DNA of 64,000 nucleotides from DATAGF01 sp963835685. Lineage in GTDB: Bacteria > Actinomycetota > Thermoleophilia > Miltoncostaeales > Miltoncostaeaceae. Below are positions 8,334 to 16,759 of the stretch, piece by piece. The stretch lies in the NCBI GenBank assembly GCA_963835685.1, contig CAWIGI010000012.1:62001-126000 (forward strand). Direction: 5' to 3'. The notes under the pieces were generated by a model. That model was not told the origin of the DNA and made no database searches. It worked only from the letters and a program-made list of their open reading frames with translations. Positions within the stretch are counted from its first letter, which is position 1. Every line of letters begins with the position of its first letter. A program made the position numbers and the translations under genes.

Positions 8334-8642
8334 CTACTCCGACCAGTCGCCCTCGACGACCGGCGGGCCGTGGCGGTTGAGCAGCTCGGCGGGCAGGAGG
8401 AAGCGCCGCCGCTCGCCGCCGCCCTCCTGCTCGTAGCCCGCGGCGGCGGCCTCCGGCACCTCGACCGCGAACAGCACCCGGTCGTCGCCGTCACCCGCAT
8501 CGGGCGGGCGGTCGGTGACCCAGACCCCCGAGCGCGACCCCTCGGCGGCGTCGCGGAACCCCGACTCGCGGATCGCGAGCGCCCCGTCGTAGTCGCTGGC
8601 GTGGTAGAGGCGCAGGCTCGGCGGCGGCTCGGGGGCGGGCAC
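8334..8642 (-). CDS. ART-like fold domain protein (may be the C-terminus of the upstream gene)
   Basis: 102 aa from GTG 8642. LRLYHASDYDGALAIRESGF resembles the first strand and helix of KptA/PARP-type ADP-ribosyltransferase folds, with the histidine of a His-Tyr-Glu type site. GVWVTDRPPD and RRFLLPAELLNRH resemble the later core elements of small ART-like proteins seen in phages and bacteria. Enzyme activity is unproven. The frame overlaps the universal-stress gene by 152 bp. Reading upstream in this frame gives a proline-rich stretch (SRAPPLPGGAPRPPATTV) that would make a natural linker if a single indel near 8690 joined the two. Confidence 0.55.
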   Translation of the reverse strand: MPAPEPPPSLRLYHASDYDGALAIRESGFRDAAEGSRSGVWVTDRPPDAGDGDDRVLFAVEVPEAAAAGYEQEGGGERRRFLLPAELLNRHGPPVVEGDWSE

Positions 8643-9138
8643 GGTCGTGGCGGGCGGCCGCGGGGCCCCGCCGGGCAGTGGCGGCGCTCTCGAGCTCGAG
8701 GTCCACGACGACGTGCGTGATCGGCAGGTCGTAGCGCTCGCGCGCCCGCGACACCACCTGGCGCTCGAGCCAGTTCGAGCGCTGGGGCGGGTGGGTCGAG
8801 ATGATGACCTCGTCGGGCTCGAACGTGCGGATCGCGTCGTCGAGGGCCTGCAGCGGGTCGGCGTCCCCGAGCGCCCCCTGGGCGGGGATGCCCGCCGCGG
8901 TGAACGCGCTCACCGACGCGTCGAGGCGCTCCAGCGCCTCCCCGCGGCGACGCTCCAGGTCCGACGTCAGCCAGTGCTCGAGCCGCGTCCGCGCGAGCGC
9001 GGGCGCGACGATCATGACCTCGGCGCCGGGGCCGCCCCGGTACCCGACCTCCTCCACGACCCCCCGCGCGGCGCAGGTCTCGTTCGCGATGACGAGGATC
9101 CTCCGCGGGTGCGCCCCCGGCTCGGGCGACGTGGACAT
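8491..9138 (-). CDS. universal stress protein (UspA)-like domain protein
   Basis: Begins MSTSPEPGAHPRRILVIANETC and contains the Usp-like elements ILVIANET, AEVMIVAPALA, PLQALDDAIRTFEPDEVIISTHPPQRSNWLERQVV and ITHVVVDLE. The ATP-binding GxxGx9GS loop of typical UspA is not visible, so nucleotide binding is uncertain. After about residue 150 the frame loses protein character; the true C-terminus is near 8690, or the protein continues in the frame of the ART-like domain. ATG 9138 has TAGATT 6 nt upstream, so it is probably leaderless. Confidence 0.65.
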   Translation of the reverse strand: MSTSPEPGAHPRRILVIANETCAARGVVEEVGYRGGPGAEVMIVAPALARTRLEHWLTSDLERRRGEALERLDASVSAFTAAGIPAQGALGDADPLQALDDAIRTFEPDEVIISTHPPQRSNWLERQVVSRARERYDLPITHVVVDLELESAATARRGPAAARHDRARPRAAAEPAPLPRQRLRRGARDPRVGVPRRRRGVALGGLGHRPPARCG

Positions 9139-9144
9139 GCGGCG

Positions 9145-9150
9145 AATCTA
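9145..9150 (-). promoter_or_regulatory. -10 element TAGATT (leaderless type)
   Basis: Hexamer 6 nt before ATG 9138. It is back to back with the TAGAAT element at 9199 for the divergent regulator gene. Confidence 0.45.
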
Positions 9151-9198
9151 CCGAGTCCCCGGACGGGGCGCCACCGCGTCAGAGCGGGCGCCGGCCGG

Positions 9199-9204
9199 TA
9201 GAAT
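9199..9204 (+). promoter_or_regulatory. -10 element TAGAAT (leaderless type)
   Basis: Hexamer 6 nt before GTG 9211 of the DtxR-family gene; close to the TATAAT consensus. Confidence 0.45.
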
Positions 9205-9210
9205 CGACCC

Positions 9211-9893
9211 GTGGCCCGGACGCACTCGGTCGACGACTACCTCGAGGCGATCTACTTCCTCGCGACCCCGATCGGCGAGTACGGGCCGGTCGTGAAGGAG
9301 GCCCCGGTCCCGGCGGCGCGCGTGGCCGAGATGCTGCACGTCACCCCGCCGACCGCGAGCGAGATGCTGAAGCGCCTCGAGGCCGAGGGCCTGGTCGAGC
9401 GCGGGCCCCGCAAGGGGCCGCTGCTCACCCAGAAGGGGCGGGCCGCGGCCGAGCGCGTCGTGCGCCACCACCGCGTGATCGAGCGGTTCCTCACCGACTT
9501 CATGGGCTACTCAGCCGCCGAGTCGCACGTCCACGCCGACGAGCTCGGGGACGCGTTCTCCGACGAGATGGTCGAGCGCCTCGCCGAGCAGCTCGGCAAC
9601 CCCGAGCGATGCCCGCACGGCTGGCCGGTTCGACCCCTCCCACGAGGTGGAGGAGAACCGCGAGCTGCGCCCGCTGGCGGCGCTCGAGTCGGGACGGGCG
9701 CGGATCGTCCGCCTCGCCGAGCACGACGGCGACCTGCTGCACTGGTTCTACGAGCAGGGCCTCGTGCCGGGGACCGACGTGGAGGTGGTGCGCGCCGACC
9801 CCGCCGCGGGTCAGCTCACCCTCCTGATCGACGGCGAGGAGCGGGCGATCGGCGACCGGGCGGCCGGCCGGCCTGTACGTCCTCCCGGGCTGA
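9211..9893 (+). CDS. DtxR/MntR-family metal-dependent transcriptional regulator (two frameshifts)
   Basis: The N-terminal winged helix reads VDDYLEAIYFL and PPTASEMLKRLEAEGLVER. The dimerisation/metal domain has RHHRVIERFLTDFMGYSAAESHVHADELGDAFSDEM and CPHGWP. A C-terminal FeoA/SH3-like domain has EQGLVPGTDVEVVRAD and ends GLYVLPG. Three frames are used: one extra base near 9630 restores GWPVDPSHEVEENREL, and another shift near 9865 restores the ending. The usual ADRLEH metal-ligand motif reads ADELGD here, so the primary site may be altered. It lies directly upstream of an iron ABC ATPase, which suggests control of iron or manganese uptake (inference). Confidence 0.85.
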
Positions 9894-9939
9894 CCCCGCC
9901 CGGCGACGCGGGCCGCTCGCTCCTCGTCGCGCCGGGCGA

Positions 9940-9945
9940 TAAGGT
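9940..9945 (+). promoter_or_regulatory. -10 element TAAGGT (leaderless type)
   Basis: Hexamer 7 nt before ATG 9953, the proposed start of the iron ABC ATPase. It supports this ATG over the downstream GTG at 10059. Confidence 0.4.
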
Positions 9946-9952
9946 CTCCCGA

Positions 9953-11060
9953 ATGTCGCACCTCCCGGCAACCGACGGCGAGCGGATCGGAGGGCCGTCC
10001 GTCGGCCGCTGAGCCGGTCGTCGTCACGGGCCTGACCAAGGCCTTCGGCGCCGTCCAGGTGCTGCGGGGGGTCGACCTGTCCGTGCCGGCCGGGGGCCTG
10101 GTGGCGCTGCTCGGCCCCAGCGGCTGCGGCAAGACGACCCTGCTGCGGACCGTCGCGGGCCTGGAGCGGCCCGACTCGGGCGAGGTCCGCGTCGGCGGGC
10201 GCGTGCTGTCGGGCCCGGGGCGCTTCGTCGCCGCCGAGCGCCGCCGCATCGGGATGGTCTTCCAGGAGGCCGCGCTCTTCCCCCACCTGAGCGTCGCCCG
10301 CAACGTGGCCTACGGGCTGCCGCGACGGGCGCCCGACCGCGCCGCGCGCGTCGCCGAGGCGCTGCGGCTGGTGGGCCTGTCGGGCTACGAGGACCGCATG
10401 CCGGCGACGCTGTCGGGCGGGCAGCTGCAGCGCGTGGCGCTCGCGCGGGCCCTCGCGCCGCGGCCCTCGGTGATCCTCCTCGACGAGCCGTTCTCGAACC
10501 TGGACGCCCCGCTGCGGGCGGAGCTGCGGCTCGAGGTGCGGCGCCTGCTCGCGGCGAGCGACGCCACGGCCGTGTTCGTCACCCACGACCAGGAGGAGGC
10601 GTTCCTCGTGGGCGACGAGGTGGCCGTGATGGGCGGCGGCCAGGTGGCCCAGCAGGGGGGGCCGACCGACCTCTACGAGCTGCCGGCCACGCGCGAGGTG
10701 GCCGAGTTCATCGGCGACGCGAACTTCGTCGCCGGCGTCGCCTCCGGAGCGCAGGCCACGACGGCCCTCGGCGCCGTGCCGCTGCACGCCGAGGCCTGGG
10801 GCCCGGTCGAGGTGATGATCCGCCCCGAGCGTCTCCTCGCCCGCCCCGGCGCGGACGCGACGGTCGAGCGGATCGACTACTACGGGCACGACGCGGTCTA
10901 CGTCGTGGCGCTCGACGCCGGCGGGGCCGTGCGCTCGCGCGTGATCGGCGCGCCCGCGCTCGCCCCCGGCGCGCGCGTCGCCCTGGAGTTCACCGGCGCG
11001 CCGACCGTGGCCTATCCCGCCGCCGCGGCCAACGGGGCCGCCGTCCCCGCGGGGGGCTGA
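9953..11060 (+). CDS. ferric-iron-type ABC transporter ATP-binding protein (frameshift near start)
   Basis: ATPase of the FbpC/PotA class with a C-terminal TOBE-like domain. Walker A is LLGPSGCGKTTLLR, the signature is ATLSGGQLQRVALARALA, Walker B is VILLDEPFSNLDAPLR, and the switch region is FVTHDQEEAF. The C-terminal part (IGDANFVAGVASG ... VEVMIRPERLLARP) is TOBE. The conserved beta-1 segment VVVTGLTKAFGAVQVLRGVDL lies upstream of GTG 10059, so that start is too late. ATG 9953 fits if one base is wrong between about 9956 and 10012. Its partners are the binding protein and permease at 14135-16759; 3 kb of glycan genes separate them. Confidence 0.85.
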
Positions 11061-12454
11061 TCGCGCAGGCGGCCGACCTGGTGGTGCTGGGCGCCGGGCC
11101 CGCCGGGGTGGGGGCCACGTACCGAGCGGCCCGCGCCGGCCACCGCGTGATCCTGGTCGAGCGGGCCGGCCACGTCGGCGGGGCCGCGGCCAGCCACACG
11201 GTCGCCGGCCTGCGGGTCGACCTGGGCAGCCACCGCCTGCACCCGTCGGTGGAGCCGCGGATCCTGGCGGAGCTGCGCGCCCTGCTCGGCGACGACCTCC
11301 AGCATCGTCCCCGCAACGGCCGCATCCGGCTCGGCGACCGCTGGATCGCGTTCCCGCTGAGGCCGCTCGACCTCGCCCGGCGCCTGCCGCCGGCCATGGC
11401 CGCCGGCGCCGTCCGGGACGCCGCCTCGCGGCCGCTACGCCCCGGCCCCGCGCGCCGACACCTTCGAGGAGGTCCTCCGGGCCGCGCTCGGGCCGACCCT
11501 CTGCGAGCGCTTCTACTTCCCCTACGCGCGCAAGCTCTGGGGCGTCGAGCCGTCGGAGCTCTCCGGCGAGCAGGCGCGCCGGCGCGTCGGCGCGCGCTCG
11601 CCCGGCCGCCTGGTGGGCCGGGCCCTCGCCCGCGGGAGCGCCGGCAAGCGGTTCTTCCTCTACCCGCGGCGCGGCTACGGGCAGCTCTGGGAGGCACTGG
11701 CGGACGGCGCCGCCTCGGCCGGCGCCGAGATCCTGCTCGGCACCGAGGCCACCGGGCTCGACCTGCGCCCCGACGGGGCCCGGCGTCACGCTGGCCGGCG
11801 GCGCGGTCCTCGAGGCGCCGGCGCGTGTGGTCGACGCTGCCGGCCACGGCCCTCGCCCGGATGGCCGCCCCCTCCCCGCCGGCGGACGCCCTGGCCGCCG
11901 CGTCGGCGCTCGAGTACCGCGCGATGGCGCTCGTCTACCTCGTCGTGCCGCGGCGCCGCTACACGCCGTTCGACGCGCACTACCTGCCGGGCGGGGCCAC
12001 GCCGGTGACCCGGGTCTCGGAGCCGCGCAACTACCGCGACGGGCCCGACCCCGAGGACGTGACGGTGCTGTGCGCCGAGATCCCGTGCTCGGCAGGCGGG
12101 CGGGTCTTCGCCGCGCCGGCCGAGGAGCTGGGCCGCCTCGCGGCCGACGGGCTGGTCGAGGCGGGCCTACCGCGCCCCGAGGTCGCCGCCGTCGAGGTGG
12201 CGCGCCTGCGCCACGCCTACCCCGTGCTGCGGGCCGGCGGCGAGGCCCACCTCGTCGCGCTCGACGCCTGGGCCGGCGCGCAGCCCGCCCTGCTCACGCT
12301 CGGCCGCCAGGCGCTGTTCGTGCACGACAACGCCCACCACGCCCTCGCCATGGCCTGGGCGGCGGCCGACTGCCTCGGCCCCGACGGCTCCTTCGACGAC
12401 GCCGGCTGGGCGCGCGCCCGGCGCCGCTTCGCCGCCCACGTCGTCGAGGACTGA
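11057..12454 (+). CDS. FAD-dependent amine-oxidase/UDP-galactopyranose-mutase-like oxidoreductase (two frameshifts)
   Basis: The N-terminal dinucleotide motif reads LVVLGAGPAGVGATYRAARAGH, followed by the ERAGHVGGAA and GSHRLHPS motifs typical of FAD-dependent oxidoreductases in polysaccharide clusters. FYFPYARKLWGVEPSELSGE is also diagnostic. The middle portion (about 11432-11780) is in another frame and the C-terminus returns to the first, so two compensating indels are implied. The best start is CTG 11057, overlapping the ATPase stop as CTGA; GTG 11081 would cut into the FAD-binding strand. A role in envelope glycan or quinone-linked redox chemistry is inferred from its neighbours. Confidence 0.75.
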   Translation: MIAQAADLVVLGAGPAGVGATYRAARAGHRVILVERAGHVGGAAASHTVAGLRVDLGSHRLHPSVEPRILAELRALLGDDLQHRPRNGRIRLGDRWIAFPLRPLDLARRLPPAMAAGAVRDAASRPLRPGPARRHLRGGPPGRARADPLRALLLPLRAQALGRRAVGALRRAGAPARRRALARPPGGPGPRPRERRQAVLPLPAARLRAALGGTGGRRRLGRRRDPARHRGHRARPAPRRGPASRWPAARSSRRRRVWSTLPATALARMAAPSPPADALAAASALEYRAMALVYLVVPRRRYTPFDAHYLPGGATPVTRVSEPRNYRDGPDPEDVTVLCAEIPCSAGGRVFAAPAEELGRLAADGLVEAGLPRPEVAAVEVARLRHAYPVLRAGGEAHLVALDAWAGAQPALLTLGRQALFVHDNAHHALAMAWAAADCLGPDGSFDDAGWARARRRFAAHVVED

Positions 12455-14082
12455 GCCGTTGAGCTCGCGCAGCACGGCGGGCACGACGCGGCGCAGGTAG
12501 GGGACGAGGCGCACGAACGAGCGCCCGTGCTCGCGGAAGCGGTACCGGATCGGGACCTCCGCGTAGCGGTAGCCCTTGCCGAGCAGGTCGAGCGTGAGCA
12601 CCTGGGCGTAGTTGAAGTCGTGGACGATCTCGGCGTCCGCCGCCGCGGCGCGCGACAGCGCGCGGTAGCCGCTCTGGCCGTCGCTCAGGCGCCGTCGCGC
12701 GGCGAACGAGAGGAGGCGCGTGAGGACGACGTTGCCGACCCGCCGGTGCGGCCGCATGCGCTCGATGCGCCCCCGGAAGCGCGAGCCGACGACGTAGTCG
12801 GCTCGGCCCTCCAGGATCGGCGCCACCAGCGCCTCGAGCTCCTCGGGGGCGTACTCGCCGTCGGCGTCGCAGAAGGCCACGGCCGCCGCCCCCCGGGCGA
12901 CCCCCGCGGCGAGGCCCCGCCGGACGGCCGCGCCGAGGCCGCGGTTGACGCCCATGCGCACGACCTCCGCCCCGGCCGCGGCGGCCGCGGCGGGCGTGGC
13001 GTCCGAGGAGCCGTCGTCGACCACGATCACCCGCACCGGCCGGCCCGCGGCCGTCGCGGGCGCCCGGCCGACGACCTCGGCGACCGTGGCCTCCTCGTCG
13101 TGGGCGGGCAGCACGAGCACGACGGGGCCCGCGGGGACCGGGCGCCGCGGGCCGGGGCGCGGCGCGGCCGCGGCCGAGGCGCACCCGCCCGAACAGGCCC
13201 GGCGAGGGATGGACGGCGCCGACGCCTCCGGCCACCAGGGCATAGGCCGTCTTGAGCGCGTGGGCGGCGACCGCGGCCGCCAGCGCGGCGCCGGGCTCCG
13301 CGCCGAGCGCGACGAGCGCGGCGGTCGCCGCCGCCTCGTAGGTCCCGACGCCGCCGGGCGCGATCGCGACGAGCTGGGCCGCGATCGTCACGGCGGTGAC
13401 CAGGGCCGCCTCGCGGGGCGAGAGGTCGATCCCGGCCCAGCCGGCGCAGGTCCACACGAGCACGCTCTCGAGCAGCCAGGCGACGGCGGCCCCTGGGAGG
13501 GCGACGGCCAGCCAGCCGCGGGCGGGCCCGAGCCGGCGCAGGGCGCGCGCCAGCCACCAGGCGGCGGCGACCAGCGCGGCGGCCGAGGCGACGGCGAGCG
13601 GCAGCCCGGCGCCGCCGACGAGGCGCTCGGCGAGGCCGGGGCCGAGCACGGCCGCGATGGCGACGACCGCGAGGACGTCGGCCGCCCTCAGCAGGACCGC
13701 CGAGGCGGTGGCCGCGCCGAGCGGCACGCGCGCGCGCCGCACCGCGGAGAGCACGCGCAGCGGCTCCCCGAGCCTCAGCGGCAGGAGGTGGTTCCCGGCC
13801 AGCGACACGTGGATGGCCGCCAGCGCGTGGCCGAAGCGGAGCCCCGGCAGCGCCCGGCACCAGAGGGCGGCCCGCAGGGAGAACGCGAGCGCGTAGGCCC
13901 CGAGGGCCAGGGCGAGCCCGAGGGGATCGGCCGCGGCGGCGCGGGCGGCGGCGGCGAGCGCGCCGAGATCGACCGCGCTCGCGATGTAGACGGCGCTGGC
14001 GAGCAGGGCACAGCGCGCCGATCGCCATCAGCGCCGGCCTCGGTCCGCCCGACCCGCGTTCGAAGGTGCGCCTTATATTCAA
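12167..14082 (-). CDS. flippase-like membrane domain fused or overlapping with a family 2 glycosyltransferase (frameshifted)
   Basis: From TTG 14082 the product has a polytopic membrane region of the lysylphosphatidylglycerol synthase TM / UPF0104 type (GNHLLPLRLGEPLRV; APGGVGTYEAAATAALV). A GT-A type family 2 glycosyltransferase follows: VVLVLPAHDEEATVAEVV, VIVVDDGSSD, FCDADGEY (DxD-like), YVVGSRFRGR, LSDGQSGYRAL. Frames change near 14005 and near 13170. The glycosyltransferase is recognisable to about 12460 (LRELNGS) and its open frame runs on to 12167, antisense to the FAD gene, so the true stop is uncertain. It probably assembles or flips a lipid-linked sugar. Two overlapping genes are an alternative. 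Confidence 0.7.
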
Positions 14083-14092
14083 CGGCGGTTGA
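14079..14092. promoter_or_regulatory. inverted repeat TCAAC-N4-GTTGA, candidate operator of the iron-transport operon
   Basis: A perfect 5-bp inverted repeat in the 52-bp divergent region between the flippase/GT gene and the iron-binding protein gene. TATATT just upstream could be a plus-strand -10. A second imperfect palindrome, AAGG-TGCG-CCTT, lies at about 14063-14074. Either could bind the DtxR-family regulator, but neither closely matches the known IdeR iron box. Confidence 0.3.
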
Positions 14093-14097
14093 CCTTA
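14092..14097 (-). promoter_or_regulatory. -10 element TAAGGT (leaderless type)
   Basis: Minus-strand hexamer 9 nt before the TTG 14082 start of the flippase/glycosyltransferase gene. Confidence 0.3.
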
Positions 14098-14134
14098 CAC
14101 TCTCCCCCGTCCGGCGGCGGCGACAGGAGACGAC

Positions 14135-15151
14135 GTGAGGCGAGCCCGGCGTGCGATCGCGGTGGTGGCGGCGGTGCTGGCGGTCGCCGGCACGGGTCTG
14201 GCGGCGGCCGGCTGCGGAGGTGACCGCGACGCCCTCACGATCTACTCCGGGCGCACCGAGGACCTCGTCGGGCCGCTGCTGGAGCGGTTCGCCGAGGAGC
14301 AGGACGTGGCGATCGACGTGCGGTACGGCGACACCCCCCAGCTCGCGCTGCTGCTCGCGGAGGAGGGCGACCGCAGCCCGGCCGACGTCTTCTGGGGCCA
14401 GAGCCCCGGCGCGACGGCGTACCTCGCCGAGCGGGGCCTGCTGGCGCCGCTCTCGCGCCAGGTGCTCGACCTGGTCAACCCGGACTTCGAGGACCCCGAG
14501 GGCCTGTGGACCGGGATCAGCGGACGCCAGCGGGTGCTCGTCTACAACTCCGAGGAGGTCCCCGCGTCCGAGCTGCCCGACTCGGTCCTCGAACTGACCC
14601 AGCCGCGGTACCGGGGGAGGGTCGGGATCGCGCCGACCAACGGCTCCTTCCAGGACTTCGTGACGGCGATGCGCGACATCGAGGGCGAGGAGGCCACGGC
14701 GGCGTGGCTGCGCGGGATGGCCGACAACGACGCCCGCACCTACGCGAACAACAACGCGATCGTCGAGGCCGTCGGCCGCGGCGAGATCGACATGGGCCTC
14801 GTCAACCACTACTACAACCACCGCTTCCTGGCGGAGGACCCGTCGCTGCCGAGCCGCAACCACGAGTTCGCGGCCGGCGACGTGGGGGCGCTGGTGATCC
14901 CGTCCTCGGCGAGCATCCTCGCCGCCTCCGGCAAGAAGGAGGACGCCGAGGCCTTCATCGCGTTCCTGCTGTCGAGGGAGGCGCAGGAGTACTTCGCCGA
15001 GGAGACGTTCGAGTACCCGCTCGCCCAGGACGTCCCGCCCGCCGAGGGCGTGCCGCCGCTGTCGTCGCTGCACCCGCCCGACGAGGACCCCGGCCGGCTC
15101 GGCGACATCGAGGGCACGGCCCGGCTCATCCAGGAGAGCGGCCTGCAGTGA
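14135..15151 (+). CDS. ferric-iron ABC transporter substrate-binding lipoprotein
   Basis: 338 aa with a lipoprotein signal peptide: RRARRAIAVVAAVLAVAGTG followed by lipobox LAAAGC (Cys about 27). The mature part is of the FbpA/FutA class: LTIYSGRTEDLVGPLLERF, ADVFWGQSPGATAYLAERG, and the iron-site region DMGLVNHYYNHRF with the adjacent tyrosines that bind Fe3+ in this family. GTG 14135 is preceded by AGGAG at good spacing, so this gene uses a Shine-Dalgarno sequence. Its stop overlaps the permease start as GTGA. Confidence 0.92.
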   Translation: MRRARRAIAVVAAVLAVAGTGLAAAGCGGDRDALTIYSGRTEDLVGPLLERFAEEQDVAIDVRYGDTPQLALLLAEEGDRSPADVFWGQSPGATAYLAERGLLAPLSRQVLDLVNPDFEDPEGLWTGISGRQRVLVYNSEEVPASELPDSVLELTQPRYRGRVGIAPTNGSFQDFVTAMRDIEGEEATAAWLRGMADNDARTYANNNAIVEAVGRGEIDMGLVNHYYNHRFLAEDPSLPSRNHEFAAGDVGALVIPSSASILAASGKKEDAEAFIAFLLSREAQEYFAEETFEYPLAQDVPPAEGVPPLSSLHPPDEDPGRLGDIEGTARLIQESGLQ

Positions 15152-16759
15152 CCGTCGCCCCCGCCGCCGTGCTGCGGCGACCGGGCGCGCGCCCGCGGCG
15201 CCGGGCTCCGCGTCCTCGTGGTGGTGCTCGCGCTGCCCTTCGCGGCGCCGCTCGCCTACCTGGTCGTGCGCAACGCCGACGAGGGCGGCTTCGGGTCGAC
15301 CCTCTCCGACGGCGCCCTGCTGGAGCCGCTGGGGCGCAGCCTGCTGCTCGCGACCACCGTCGCGGGCGCGGCGGCCGTCGCCGGGACCGCGGCCGCGTGG
15401 CTCGTGACCCGCACGGACCTCCCGGGGCGGCGCGTCATCCGGCTCCTGCTGCCGCTGCCGCTCGTGCTGCCGTCGTTCATCGGCGCCTTCGCCCTGATCG
15501 CGGCCTTCGCCCCCGGGGGCCTGATCGAGCGGGTGACGGGGGTCTCGAGCCTGCCGGAGGTGCGCGGCTTCGCCGGGGCCTTCTGGGTGCTGACCCTGCT
15601 GACGTATCCCTACGTCTACCTTCCCGTCGCCGCGCGGCTGCGCCAGCTCCCGCCCGCGATGGAGGAGTCCGCCCGCCTGCTGGGCCGGGGCCCGGCCGCC
15701 ACCTTCGCGACGGTCGTCCTCCCGCAGGCCCGGGCGGCGATCGCCGCGGGGGCGCTGCTCGTGTTCCTCTACGTGATCGCCGACTTCGGGGCGGTGCAGC
15801 TCCTGCGCTACGACACCCTGACCCGGGCGATCTACGCCAACTACCTGCTCGACCCCGCCGTCGCCGTCGCGCTGAGCCTGGCCCTCGGGCTGCTCGCGAT
15901 CGTCGTCGTGGTCGCCCAGCGCCGCGTCGCCGGCGGACGGCGGGCGGACCCGCGCCGCGGCGGCCGCCCGCTGACCGTGGCGCTCGGGCGCTGGCGCGCG
16001 CCCGCGCTCGCGTTCGTCGCCGGCCTGCTGGGGCTGGCCCTCGCGGCGCCCGTGGCGGTCCTGGTCTACTGGACGGCACGGGGCGTCAGCGCGGGCACCT
16101 CGCGGGCGAACTCGCTGGTCGCCGACCCCTCCCGGCTGGTCGAGCCCGCGCTCAACACCTCGGTCGCCAGCGTCGGCGCCGCGCTGCTCGCGGTCGCCGT
16201 CGTGCTGCCGGCCGCGTTCCTGACGGCCCGCCACCGCAGCCGCGTCGGCGGCGGCGCGGCGGCGCTGGTGATCGGCGGCTTCGCGCTGCCGGGCCTCGTC
16301 ATCGCCCTCGCGCTCGCCTTCTGGACGCTGCGCAGCCCGGGCCTGATCGGCGCCCTGTACCAGACCCTGCCGCTGCTGGTCGGCGCCTACGCCCTCCACT
16401 TCGGGGCGCTCGCCCTGGGGCCCGCGCAGGTCGCCGCCTCGAGCGTGCCGCAGCGGCTCGACGACGCGGCCCGCACCCTCGGCCGGGGACGGCTCTCCCG
16501 CCTGGCGACGATCGACCTGCCGCTGATGGCCCCCGGGCTCGCCGCCGCTGCGGGGCTCGTGCTGCTGTCCGCGATGAAGGAGCTGCCGATCACCCTCCTG
16601 CTGGCGCCGGCCGGCTTTCCCACGCTGGCGACGCGCATCTGGAGCTCGACGGAGGACGCCTTCTGGGCGGACGCGAGCATCGCGGCGCTGGCGCTCCTCG
16701 CCGTCTCGGGGATCCTGACCTGGCTGCTCGTCGTCCGCCGCGACCACGCCCTCTCGTGA
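15148..16759 (+). CDS. ferric-iron ABC transporter permease (FbpB-like, frameshift near start)
   Basis: A two-domain permease with about twelve membrane segments. There are two EAA-type loops: EESARLLGRGPAATFATVVLPQ in the first half and DDAARTLGRGRLSRLATIDLP in the second. GTG 15148 overlaps the stop of the binding-protein gene. The first ten codons are in a different frame from the rest, with the switch near 15178, so one indel is implied. The long hydrophobic repeats are otherwise intact. It probably works with the ATPase at 9953-11060 to import Fe3+ (family knowledge plus context). Confidence 0.9.

Noticed and set aside
14063..14092. Classical IdeR iron box
   Set aside because: The palindromes present do not match the known TTAGGTTAGGCTAACCTAA-type consensus well enough; kept only as a candidate operator.
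13775..16747. 990-aa minus-strand open frame opposite the iron-transport genes
   Set aside because: Composition is Gly/Arg/Gln/His-rich shadow of genes with clear homology on the plus strand.
14506..16755. Upstream two thirds of a 1387-aa plus-strand open frame
   Set aside because: Only the part from 16756 is real (the GT-C protein). The rest is an out-of-frame shadow of the iron-binding protein and permease.
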